Below are positions 12,224-22,752 of a stretch of 64,000 nucleotides of DNA, one piece after another. Origin of the DNA: Henricia sp. BOLD:AAB3569 (taxonomy: Eukaryota; Echinodermata; Asteroidea; Spinulosida; Echinasteridae). The notes beneath the pieces are model-generated. The model ran no database searches and was not told where the DNA came from. It saw nothing but the letters and a program-made list of their open reading frames with translations. Made by a program: the position numbers and the translations under genes. The number at the start of each line of letters is the position of its first letter. Positions within the stretch are counted from its first letter, which is position 1. Location: the NCBI GenBank assembly GCA_037783545.1, contig JBBELK010000450.1, positions 434,001 to 498,000 on the forward strand, in the 5' to 3' direction.

Positions 12224-12500
12224 GGGGCCAATTTTATAGAGCTGTTTAACAGCCCATTTCCCGTTAATCGAGCGCGATCGAGCGTCAGGCTATTTCATAG
12301 ACATCGTTAACGGTAAGCAACTGAAAACCTGCCTTAACCACAGAGCCAAATTTTACGTGACGCAACCATGGCGGTTTCCAAGCGCGCGCATGATTAAGCA
12401 CACCGCGGCCGTGAAATAGCCTTAACGTTAGCACAACCTTTCTGTTACAGTAAGCACACGTTTTCAGCTAGCGCTTAAGCAGCTCTATGAAGTTGGGCCC
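12224..12500. mobile_element. MITE family C, intact copy
   Basis: Termini GGGGCCAATTTTATAGAGCT and AGCTCTATGAAGTTGGGCCC are imperfect inverted repeats. The interior includes AACGGTAAGCAACTGAAAA and CAAGCGCGCGCATG, shared with copies at 12,502-14,645 and 42,098-42,470. Diverged relatives are at 22,256-22,509 and 43,589-44,065. Confidence 0.75.
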
Positions 12501-12556
12501 AGGGGCCAATTTCATAGCATGCATTGCTTAAGCCTAATGCCTAAGTCACATTCCCA

Positions 12557-13330
12557 CCGATGAGGTTACGATGCGCTACCGGGCTGAAAATCGGGAAGAA
12601 TGAGCGGCGACCCACCAGGTGCCGGAGGGCGACCAGTGATTTTTTGGACGCCGGGGACACGCCGGGAAGAGATCGGGAGAAAATAGCGCGGAGTTATTTT
12701 CTCCCGATGTCTTCCCGGGTGGACCCCCATCGGGGAGGCATCCGTGACACACCAGTGGGGGACCCTCCGGGGGCCTATCGGGCGCCGTCCTAATCGGAAG
12801 GAATTTCGCCGCCGGCGCCCTTCTCCGGTGGCCGGAGGGTGATCGGTGGGTGACTGGTCGGTCATCGGAGAATGTCCGGTGTGTCCCCAGCCGGGCGCCG
12901 GTCATAATCATGACATCGCACGGTGCCCGGTGGGGCACGTACAGGCTTCCGGGAAGCGGCCGGGCGGCGCCCGGCCGCACGCCGGTGAAGAGACAGTGTG
13001 TTGACAGTGTATTAGGTATACAAAAGTCGCAACTGGTACCGGCCGGGCGCTGGCGGGCGTCCTTTTATACGCGAAGGGAACGCGTCCGGCGTCCATCCGG
13101 GTGCCGGCCGATGCCCGGATGACTGCGATGACGCCGGCCGGGTGCCGCCCGATGACCGTTGGAATAGCGGACGATATGGCGCTACCATTTTTTTCGAAAA
13201 TCGAGCGGCGGCCCACCGGCCATCGGCCGGTGACTGCTGGGGGAACCTCCGGACACCTCTCCTATCGCCGATATGTAAAAGATCTGTGGGAACATTTAAC
13301 AGACATCGGGGGTGGGGAGGGGGGGGGGGG
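12557..13330. repeat. GC-rich block of unknown origin
   Basis: About 770 bases of strikingly GC-rich sequence with frequent GCCGG and CCGGG motifs, local inverted matches (TCGGGAGAAAATA against TATTTTCTCCCGA) and a terminal poly-G run. It interrupts a MITE. Open frames exist in several frames, but none looks like a protein I know, as expected from a stop-poor composition. Confidence 0.5.
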
Positions 13331-13365
13331 CATTGATAGGTGCATTAACGGTAAGCAACTGAAAA

Positions 13366-13500
13366 CGTGCCAGGCACATGCTCGTCAGCAATGCGCGCCC
13401 GCCAAATTCGTGCTCGAAACACGCAGCTCCATGCCTTCGCTATGGAGCTGGGTATTGCGTGGCACACATTTGGCGGGCGCGCATTGCTGACGAGCCTGTG
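13366..13500. mobile_element. MITE family D, copy 1 (palindromic)
   Basis: GCTCGTCAGCAATGCGCGC and GCGCGCATTGCTGACGAGC bracket a hairpin whose halves also pair around TGGAGCTG. Copies at 42,232-42,373 and 44,099-44,236 have cleaner ends (AGGCACAGGCTC/GAGCCTGTGCCT) flanked by TTAA. Confidence 0.75.
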
Positions 13501-13575
13501 CCTTTAACTGCAGGGCCAAACTTTGCTTAAGATAGTGACGCAACAATAGCCGTCTCCAAGCGCGCGCATGTTTAA

Positions 13576-14546
13576 AGAGGAAGAATCCCCCTTGACGAAA
13601 ATCCAGCATTTAGGCCTTTTTCGATAGTCCAAACATCCCTCTTGCCGACGTAGATTTTTATTATTTTTTAATTGTCGGTTTTAAGTGGATAAATTGCAAG
13701 CAAAAGTGCGTTTTTCGAAAATGAGATTTTCGCGATTTCTGAAACGCTTATTAGGTATTCATGATATGCGCGTGACCCCGTGACGCAATCCTGAGAAAGA
13801 GAAGTCAACACGATTGTTAGCTCCATACGTTTACACGCAAACAAACTTGGAAACCGTCTCTGTTAGATGGTGTTTTTTGAAGAATTTTGTTGGTCCAAAA
13901 AGCCAGAGATATGCCCAGTAGCTGCGTGGTTGTATGTTTTACCAGACACTATGAACAAAAAGAGCAGAAAGATTTTCTATTACCAAGAGAGAGGAAAATG
14001 AGTCGCTCATTCTAACTTGTACCGACCGAAGTTCAAACACGTGGGAACTACGCCCGCAGGGAACTGGCGTTCCATGCTGTACACAGACCGCTGTGAATGC
14101 CGTTCGTTTCGTGACAAAACCACCCGTCGCAATGCACCAGTATTTACTTCAAAAGAGCTTCATTGTGAGCCACAATTTCACCGTTTTTTCACAAAACAGG
14201 TAATAGTAGATTGTTGTCATATTACATGCAGTGTTTTTCACGTTTGTATTTTGAATTATAAGGACAAAACAGGCATGATAAACATTCACTTCGTGTATTT
14301 TCCATTCAATACTGCGCAGGCCGTTTTGTATGTTTCTCAGGATGACGTCAAAACCCTGTTGATAAACAAACCAAGTGACCTGGAGCGTTTTAGAATTTCG
14401 GATGAAGAGGGTCGGAACTGCTTTACGTTTTTAGCAAAAGCCTGTCGATTTTTTTGTGAAAAACAAGTTGTGATGGTGTTGTAGACACATACACCTCCAT
14501 GATAAACAGAAAAACTTTAAAAATGTGGACGGGGGATTCTAGCTGT
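13576..14546 (+). mobile_element. TTAA element family B, copy 1 (971 bp, Kolobok-like)
   Basis: Imperfect 16-bp termini AGAGGAAGAATCCCCC and GGGGGATTCTAGCTGT are flanked by TTAA on both sides, inside MITE C. Other copies: 15,394-16,338 (-), 19,142-20,073 (+) and 59,665-60,625 (+). Several share a broken frame that starts near [15 protein letters not shown] and resembles a THAP zinc finger. THAP plus TTAA fits the Kolobok superfamily, which is inference. Broken, non-autonomous. Confidence 0.7.
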
Positions 14547-14646
14547 TTAAGCACGACGTGGCCATGAAATAGCGCTTAACTCGTCTGCTATACAGTAAGC
14601 ACGCCTTTTCAGCTAATGCTTAAGCAGCGCTATGAAATTGCCCCCT

Positions 14647-14850
14647 GGGCTGCGTTCCAAACACGCGAACAATGCAAACGTTTGCAACTTTTGCCAACAA
14701 CTGGTACCCGGCTTTCCATAGACGTGTGCACAAAAGCACTGTAACCAGTGGCGAACGTTAGCAAATGTGGAGCGCAGCCCAGGACTGCGTTCCAAACACG
14801 CAAACGTTTGCAAACGTTGGCAACGTTGGCCGCAATTTCGGGTGAAACGA
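14647..14850. mobile_element. Short MITE with GGCTGCGTTCC termini
   Basis: GGGCTGCGTTCC at 14,647 pairs with GGAGCGCAGCCC ending near 14,781. A second partial unit (CTGCGTTCCAAACACGCAAA) follows immediately. The palindromic motif CAAACGTTTGCAA occurs in both. Confidence 0.55.
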
Positions 14851-15389
14851 ATTGTACCGCCCCTGTGACTATACATTACCAGAACGTGTTTACACGTCCG
14901 TCAAGTGGTTAAATTTCTGGCGCTTGCCAATGTACATGTGGACATTATTGAATCCTTTTCTCGAGTCAAACGATGCATAAAGCGCGTTCTTCTTATCCTC
15001 TCACTAAAGTAAAATGGCAAAACAATTATTGCGGGGCTAAGAGACAGCACAACCCATCCAAATTAACGTAAATATAAAAAATGACGAGGAATATCCCTTT
15101 AATCGATCGTTAGTGCTGGACGCTAATTCCAGACTTTCCCGTCTGCACTTTATCGGTGCGCCGTAGTTTAGCTACGTCTTTAAGGAGCTAAAGCAGGAAC
15201 ATGACTCAGCTCAAGCCGGGCACATTGAGCAGGAAACAGGGGAAATATCAAGGCAGGGTCGGTGGTTTATGAAGCACATTCAATGCTGGGTTTACCACAA
15301 GGGCATCAGGGTTCAGGCAACTGCCCCATTTTGTACTTTTTACGTGTGTCAGCCTGTAAAAACGTTTATACATTTAATATTCAAGTTCC
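14851..15389. other. Spacer between inverted family B copies, nothing recognised
   Basis: Unique sequence; no gene or repeat seen. With its flanks it forms the loop of a large inverted repeat of about 2.8 kb. Confidence 0.45.
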
Positions 15390-15393
15390 TTAA

Positions 15394-16338
15394 ACAGCTA
15401 GAATCCCCCCTGTTTATCATGGAGGTGTATGTGTCTACAACACCATCACAACTTGTTTTTCACAAAAAAATCGACTGGCTTTTGCTTAAAACGTAAAGCA
15501 GTTCCGACCCTCTTCACCCGAAATTCTGAAACGCTCCAGGTCACTTGGTTTGTTTATCAACAGGGTTTTGACGTCATCCTGAGAAACATACAAAACGGCC
15601 TGCGCAGTATTGAATGGAAAATACACGAAGTGAATGTTTATCATGCCTGTTTTGTCCTTGTAATTCAAAATACAAACGTGAAAAACACTGCATGTAATAT
15701 GACAACAATCTACTATTACCTGTTTTGTGAAAAAAACGGTGAAATTGTGGCTCACAATGAAGCTCTTTTAAAGTAAATACTGGTGCATTGCGACGGTGGT
15801 TTTGTCACGGAACGAACGGCATTCACAGCGGTCTGTGTACAGCATTGAACGGTTCCCTGCCGGCGTAGTTCCCACGTGTTTGAACATCGGCCGGTACAAG
15901 TTACAATGAGCGACTAATTTTTCTCTCTCTTGGTAATAGAAAAGAAAATATTTCTGCTCTTTTTCTTCATAGTGTCTGGTAAAACATACAACCACGCAGC
16001 TACTGGACATATCTCTGGCTTTTTGGACCAACAAAATTCTTCAAAAAACACCATCTAACAGAGACGGTTTCCAAGTTTGTTTGCGTGTATGGAGCTAACA
16101 ATCGTGTTGACTTCTCTTTCTCAGGATTGCGTCACGGGTCACGCGCATATCATGAATACCTAATGAGCGTTTCAGAAATCGCGAAAATCTCATTTTCGAA
16201 AAACGCACTTTTGCTTGCAATTTATCCACTTCAAACCGACAATTAAAAAATAATAAAAATCCACGTCGGCAAGAGGGATGTATGGACTATCGAAAAGAGC
16301 CTAAATGCTGGATTTTTGTCAAGGGGGATTCTTCCTCT
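15394..16338 (-). mobile_element. TTAA element family B, copy 2 (inverted)
   Basis: Reverse-oriented copy with TTAA at 15,390-15,393 and 16,339-16,342. It is very similar to copy 1, so 13,576-16,338 is a large inverted repeat. It carries the THAP-like remnant on the minus strand (about 15,780-16,034), with [12 protein letters not shown] followed by FLFYYQEREK. Confidence 0.72.
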
Positions 16339-16342
16339 TTAA

Positions 16343-17434
16343 AATCCAGGCAAGCATACAACATTTACATTGATTTGTTGCATGACTTTCACTATTCTGT
16401 ATATTTTGAGAGGTGGCGAGTGGGAGGCGGGGGTTGATGTATTTTACAGTAGCACTTTCCGGTGGAATTATATATTCCTCAAAAGTAATATTCCTTTCTG
16501 ACTATGTTACGCAGTTTATAAAAAGATACTTCTATTCCGAGACAAAATCGCCTTTCCAAGTGGATAATAAGTTCATACACACGCTTGTGTCGCACCGGTA
16601 AAATAATAGAACTATTGGCATTTCAGAGAGGCATTCGTTTTTAATTTGTCTTTAAACATTTTACAAACCATAACAACGAGGGATAGAGAAATGTTTCAGA
16701 TTTAAGAGTATAGAAACACGGGGTAAAGCTATACGTTCATTGCTGTACAGTTTTACGCAAAGTGCATCGGATCTTGTCGTGAGATGCCAACTTTGATACA
16801 TGTATTTTCACCCATCTTATTTTGGTTCAGATCTCAAAATGAGATTGTCCTACTTTCAACTAATTTTACTTGACGGACATAATATACAGTCGAACATTTG
16901 TAAAAGGTTGTGTAGATTGTCTTACGGTCATAACAATAATAGAATTGGGACTAATACGCTTTTTTTTTTTTTAAGAAATTAATTGATTTGGGGTTACGGC
17001 TTAATGCTATAACATTCAAATCACTGACATACTAAGAGCTTCATCAATCATATTAATGGATGGTGAAAAAGGCAAGGAAACATATTTTGTTACTTGATTT
17101 CTTATAAACCCATACACATTAGATGGTTTCCGGTTCGTGGAATGAACAGCAACATGCCTTAAACCTGTTCATGGATAAGAATTATAGGTGCCCGAAGGGA
17201 GAAACATGCGGACTGGTTACATTTTAATCGGTAAATTGGAGGCGGTTTTTTCACACTATTATAGAACGACCTTTCATAATAATTTAGTTGGCCTTCCTTT
17301 TTAATGTTCAAAAACCCTGCATATAGCTTTGAACAGTCATAACTTGCCCAGTTTTTCTTTAACTTTTTTTGGAATTCAAATTACTGAACTTGGTTGCCAT
17401 CGGATTCACATGGGTTATGGTTATGGCAACCCGA
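16343..17434. other. Intergenic, nothing recognised
   Basis: AT-rich unique sequence with no exon-like open stretch or paired termini that I can see. Confidence 0.45.
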
Positions 17435-17500
17435 TATAGACCGTATCAAATAGCTGCCATATTGTAGGGCAGTTTCTTTGTTCCGTTGGGACATGCATGG
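17435..17500. mobile_element. Solo end of MITE family H
   Basis: TATAGACCGTATCAAATAGC matches the terminus of the complete copy at 18,566-18,687; no partner end is nearby. 17,501-18,330 holds nothing else I recognise. Confidence 0.5.
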
Positions 17501-18414
17501 TAGCACATTTTGTGCCTATAAACAATGCTTTGTTGACCGATTTGAATGTCAAAAATTGCCCTTCAAGATGGGCTAAATGTGGATTTATTCCCAAGTACTT
17601 ACCCAAGTAAAACAGGTTATGATGCCAGCATTCACACGTCACACAACTTCAGTTAGCAAGAGTCGACATCACGAATTGCTTCCAAGACGCTTTAATTTGT
17701 CATTATTAGAGTTGCATTTCACCATGAATGTCCTCAAGTATGAGCCTAGTATGAGCCTAGGCATATGATACAGACACGAATTCTTGCGTCTGTCCGACCC
17801 CGAAGGAAACCTTTGACAAACTCCCGGTTCCACATCAACTACCGATGTATTTATTCCACCGTTTCTCCTAGACATGTAATCATGCGAAGTAGTGCTCGGG
17901 ACAACACCGACAAAATCTTAATCTAATTTCTGGCATGTCGGTCCGGCCAGCGCAATGATCACTGCGTATAGTGAAGTTTACCACCAAACTAACTTAACTT
18001 CCCGGTGACTAAGTTCCGATCTTAATGTTGAGGACGTATTAAAGATGTGTTGTTTGGGATCTTAATGGGTACAAGATGTGAGGAAACGATCTATTGGGTG
18101 CTCCACCGGACGCCAAAAATAGGGACAATATTAATGTAGACATAACAGGGAGCGGTCATCATTATATTTAAGTAGGTATTATCTGTGTCTTGGGAAATAA
18201 TAATGTTTGTGCGGTTTGCTGGAACTTGGTTATGGAGCAAAAAGGTGCGATTTATGAAACACGTACCTTTAATAAAGCTAGGTTACCGGTGACTCTTAGT
18301 TGCCATTGCCCCACCCCACCCTTTTCTTCTCTTGAAGGTACATGTTGCTCCGCGAGGAAAGGGGACTGTCCCAACTTATTTATTAAACAAAAAGGGGACG
18401 CCGAGGGAACGTTT

Positions 18415-18505
18415 AACTCTCCCCCACCCCCCCCCCCCCCCCCCACTCCCCACCCCCGCCCCCCCCCCCCCCCACTCCCCACCCCCGCCCCCCCCCCCTC
18501 ACCCA
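18415..18505. repeat. C-rich tracts with G-quadruplex potential
   Basis: Long C runs are broken only by ACTCCCCACCCCCG units. The complementary strand has many runs of three or more G and could form G-quadruplexes. The low-complexity ORFs here (poly-Pro or poly-Gly) are composition artefacts. Confidence 0.8.
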
Positions 18506-18565
18506 ACAAAAAAGTGTCATGCTATCTTGTGATTGCAGTTTGCGCGAACGTTGCCCCTTGGTAGT

Positions 18566-18687
18566 TATAGACCGTATCAAATAGCTGCCATCTTGTAGGG
18601 CAACTTTATTCAAAACGTGCACCATGCATATTTCCAAAGAACAAAGACACTGCCCCACAAGATGGCAGCTATTCGATACGGTCTATA
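18566..18687. mobile_element. MITE family H, short complete copy (122 bp)
   Basis: TATAGACCGTATCAAATAGC at the left end pairs with GCTATTCGATACGGTCTATA at the right. Related termini occur at 17,435 and around 58,298-59,393. Confidence 0.8.
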
Positions 18688-19137
18688 GGTTGTGTCCTTT
18701 GATGAAATCATTCTGGTACCAACTCTGAATAATATCCATACATACGTTTGATCATTAAGAAGATGAAAGAGCTACATCGGCACTGAAAGAGTGTGAATTA
18801 AAGAAACAATAAACCCGATGCCGTAGGGCGTGGCGCCTTTCGCAAAAGCAAAACAAATTTCTAAAACACATTGTCTTCAGTTTCCACTTTTGCCGGAGTG
18901 ATTCGGGAGTGGCAGTCAGTGCGGAGATGCTTCATTTCCCTCCGAGATGAAAACAATGGCGCTTTGAATTACACTGCTTTAATTAGTGGTTCCGGCTTAA
19001 AGAATGTGCGGTAGTCCGTCTTGCCGGATTATATGTCATTGCTAAAATGAAATTTCCCGTGTAACAATAGCAGGTGATAACTGAATGGTCATTCTTAATA
19101 TTGGCTTCTTCCTAAGGAGCTTAATTCGCAGTTTCTC
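18688..19137. other. Intergenic, nothing recognised
   Basis: No exon-like stretch or paired termini seen between MITE H and element B copy 3. Confidence 0.4.
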
Positions 19138-19141
19138 TTAA

Positions 19142-20073
19142 AGAGGAAGAATCCCCCTTGACGAAAATCCAGCATTTAGGCTTTTTTCGATAGTCCAAAC
19201 ATCCCTCTTGCCGACGTGGATTTTTATTATTTTTTAATTGTCGGTTTTAAGTGGATAAATTGCAAGCAAAAGTGTGCTTTTCGAAAATGAGATTTTCGCG
19301 ATTTCTGAAACGCTCATTAGGTATTCATGATATGCGCGTGACCCCGTGACGCAATCCTGAGAAAAAGAAGTCAACACGATTGTTAGCTCCATACGTTTAC
19401 ACGCAAAAACTTGGAAAACCGTCTCTGTCAGATGGTGTTTTTTGAAGAATTTTGTTGTTCCAAAAAGCCAGAGATATGCCCAGTAGCTGCGTGGTTGTAT
19501 GTTTTACCAGACACTATGAAAAAAAAAGAGCAGAAAGATTTTCTTTTCTATTACCAAGAGAGAGAAAAATGAGTCGCTCATTCTATAACTTGTACGGCCG
19601 ATGTTCAAACACGTGGGAACTACGCCCGCAGGGGACCGTATCATGCTGTACACAGACCGCTGTGAATGCCGTTCGTTCCGTGACAAAACCACCCGTCGCA
19701 ATCATGCACCAGTATTTAATTCAAAAGAGCTTCATTGTGAGCCACAATTTCATCGTTTTTTTTCACAAAACAGGTAATAGTAGATTGTTGTCATATTACA
19801 TGTATTTTGAATTACAAGGACAAAACAGGCATGATAAACATTCACTTCGTGTATTTTCCATTCAATACTGCACAGACCGTTTTGTATGTTTCTCAGGATG
19901 ACGTCAAAACCCTGTTGATAAACAAGCCAAGTGACCTCGAGCGTTTCAGAATTTGGGTGAAGAGGGTCGGAACTGCTTTACGTTTTAAGCAAAAGCCTGT
20001 AGATTTTTTGTGAAAAACAGAATAAACAGAAAAACTAAAAAATTGTTTAGGGGGGTGGGGGGATTCTAGCTGT
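19142..20073 (+). mobile_element. TTAA element family B, copy 3
   Basis: Left TTAA (19,138-19,141) then AGAGGAAGAATCCCCC; the right end GGATTCTAGCTGT is followed by CTAA, one change from TTAA. A frame from about 19,452 contains [15 protein letters not shown]. Small deletions separate it from copy 1. Confidence 0.7.
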
Positions 20074-22080
20074 CTAAATGAGACTGTGATTTACGTAAGA
20101 CAAGGTGCAAGATTGGCTTTGGCCATCTTTCTGCCGAAAATATAGATGTGGGTTTTTGTATAAGTTAAAGGCCCAGTGGATCATTTGCAATGACCCAAAA
20201 AGTAATCGACGAGTTTACAGGGGAAAAGTTCTGAAAGTAAAGATTGAATTAATAGCAACTATCCAATGAAAGGTTTTCGCTCAAAATGATATAATTTTAC
20301 CAGAAAATAATCCGTAAAGATGAAATTATTTAGATCGTTTGCAAACGATTTACTTATTTTTGGTTCGCATCTACGCGGTCCAAAATGCATGTGCGCTGTG
20401 CTCCGTGTGCGTGTTCCAACGCGATGCATTTTTATGGATCTCGCGCACACGCCGTATGTGCGCCTATATGTGCATGACGCAAGCCACATAGTACCCGATC
20501 AACTGAGAACGAATATTTGAAACACCCCGCCAAGACCGGGAAAATGCATATGGATTTTCATGTTTTTTTTAAAGTGGTACATTTGTCAAAGCTGAAATTT
20601 CTTCCGATGAGTTTGTTGATGTCTTTCTTTTGATTTATAATGGTTTTATTCGCAGAATCGCTCAAAAACAGATCATCTACAGGGCCTTTAACGCACGTCT
20701 ATCCTACTCCTGGCGGGAAAAATGCCATACACGTTTACTCCTTGCATGCACTAGCTTTTAGGGCAAGACATAGCAAACAAAATCATGTTTTCAACGAAAA
20801 CTGCTTGAACTTTTCTCAGTGCCAAGATCATATGTTTCCTCATCAAATTTTTTGGGGGCGTTATCATTATGTCAATGTAGACTGCCGAAGTGAATACGTC
20901 ATCTTTTGTTAGTTGCCTATAGGCAATGGCTCTACACTAAAAAATCACTAAACCGTGTCCCTGTTTATAGCAATTAGGATTTACCATGGCAACACGTCAC
21001 ACTTCGGCTGTCTATCAGGAAGATTAGTGACCCTGTCACGTATATCCTCGGGCTACCATATTTCACGCACATAAGACTTGTTACTGTTTTGATCACAATC
21101 AAGCAACCAAAAAAAACCTTTTGGCTCCTTTGTCAGATTCCTTATGTCCAACCCTACCTGGGAGTAAAATTTCAAGAAAGAGCAACGTCGCCGTACGACG
21201 CTAGCTTTGTTTTTGCAAACACATGCAAAAGTAGACTTGCCAAAGTTACGTGACGTGAATTCGCTCCCTAGTCCACGCCCTAGTCACATGTCACACTACG
21301 GTGTCCCCGTTGTGCCCAGTATCTGAAAATGATGCTTCTAGAAGAAGTGCTTTCTAATAACTATGGTCCAGTATATATAATTGAAAGATTATTTGAGTTT
21401 TGGAGATGATTAAGTCATATAAACTGCACGCTTTTTCTGGGACATCTATTACCAAAACCAGCAGTGAAGTTGAATATGGAGGGCGGAATGGGCTATATTG
21501 CCGTTGATTTCATTTTAATGTGAAGCCTTCTGTTTTTTATTTTTTTTTATCATGTTTTATTATTTTTATTCTCTCGGTCTGTCTCCCTTGTGGAATGAGA
21601 AAAAAACACGAAATTGTAAATTATAAGTAAATTATTATGATTGACTCAAATTTCTTAAGCAGTATAATTTCGAATTGAAAAGCTATAAGACACATGTCTT
21701 TCCTTAAGCCCCGTACCTTTCAAAGCGCCCTCTTTTGGAAAGTAAAACCTAATCAATATTGTTTTTTAGTGCCTGGAGACTGAGTAGACGATCGGTGGTA
21801 AAAGTTTTCGTGAATTTTAAAGATTTCTCAGAACAGTTTTGATTGTAGTATTTTGTACCTAGTCTATAAGGTAGAATTTTGTATCCTGAATTAACAGTTA
21901 TTCAATTACTTACTGAGAAACCCTTAATTTTTCTCATTTGAATGCAAATTGAAAGATGATGTGACAAACAACTTTCAAGAAAAATTTGACGTCAGTGCGT
22001 GATTTTGTTGAGAAGATACGCCGAGGAAAGCAGCAGCGCGCGAAATTACGTGCGCGCGAATTTAGGTGCTTGCAGGATAC
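20074..22080. other. Intergenic, nothing recognised
   Basis: About 2 kb with no gene-like exon or paired termini that I can identify. The ORF of about 90 codons at 20,640-20,912 has no recognisable motif, and I do not call it a gene. Confidence 0.45.
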
Positions 22081-22229
22081 TAGAGCCTTTGCACGGCGGC
22101 CATGATAGGGGATATAACAGTTACATTGTCAATGTGTGTCGAGCATGAGTAGGTGCTTTGTGGTTTCATTGTCACACATTTAAATAAGAAAACCTGCCCC
22201 CTGTCATGGCCGCCGGTGCAGAAGCTCTA
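22081..22229. mobile_element. MITE family V, copy 1
   Basis: TAGAGCCTTTGCACGGCGGC pairs with GCCGCCGGTGCAGAAGCTCTA. A relative lies at 50,814-50,956 with TAGACTCTTTGCACCGCCGG and GCATGCAAAG-like ends. It contains no ORF. Confidence 0.65.
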
Positions 22230-22255
22230 TTGCAGTCGTTTCCAAAAACAGTCCA

Positions 22256-22509
22256 GGGCCAATTTCATGGCGCTGTTATTGTTAAGCACAAATGTTTGCT
22301 TAGCACAGAATTTCTTTGCTTTATTTTGCGAAAAGGGTTGCCAGACAAAATCGTATGTGAGGTGATGTGTATTTACTAATATTTTGCTACTGTTGCTAAA
22401 AACACAATTTGACGTACAATTTTGGTTGTTATAACCCATTTTACAAAGAAAACAAATTCTGTCACGGTTAAACTTTTTTGTTGCTAAACAGCGCCATGAA
22501 ATTGGCCCC
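22256..22509. mobile_element. MITE of the GGGCCAATTTCATG type (family C relative)
   Basis: Termini GGGCCAATTTCATGGCGCTG and CAGCGCCATGAAATTGGCCC are inverted copies; interior AT-rich with TTGCTTAGCAC motifs. Confidence 0.75.
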
Positions 22510-22752
22510 AGAATTTATTCCGAACTCTTGAGGGCGCTACAGCCCATGACCATGTGGCCTGCGCCTGTGGATGATGACATATGTTGATAACATAACCTTG
22601 AAAGTGAAACTAAACTCTTACATTCATCACATTTGTAAGAAATACAAAGCTGAGTGGTAGAATAAAGGAATTGTAAGTATTTATGGTATTTTTTTCGTAT
22701 ACATTGAACAAAGATTTTAAGGAAATTACCTCCTGGAATCAACACATAATGT

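Larger units (their letters stand above)
12502..14645. mobile_element. MITE family C, second copy, expanded by nested insertions
   Basis: It begins GGGGCCAATTTCATAGCATG directly after the first copy and ends TATGAAATTGCCCCC. Removing a GC-rich block (about 12,557-13,330), MITE D (13,366-13,500) and element B1 (13,576-14,546) leaves sequence collinear with the copy at 12,224-12,500. At least three insertions therefore accumulated in one MITE. Confidence 0.6.

Noticed and set aside
12566-13216. GC-rich ORFs of 90-134 residues as genes
   Set aside because: Stop-poor composition opens several frames on both strands; no domain signal or splice context.
18190-18658. Proline-rich or glycine-rich protein
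   Set aside because: Produced by poly-C tracts; no flanking conserved frame.
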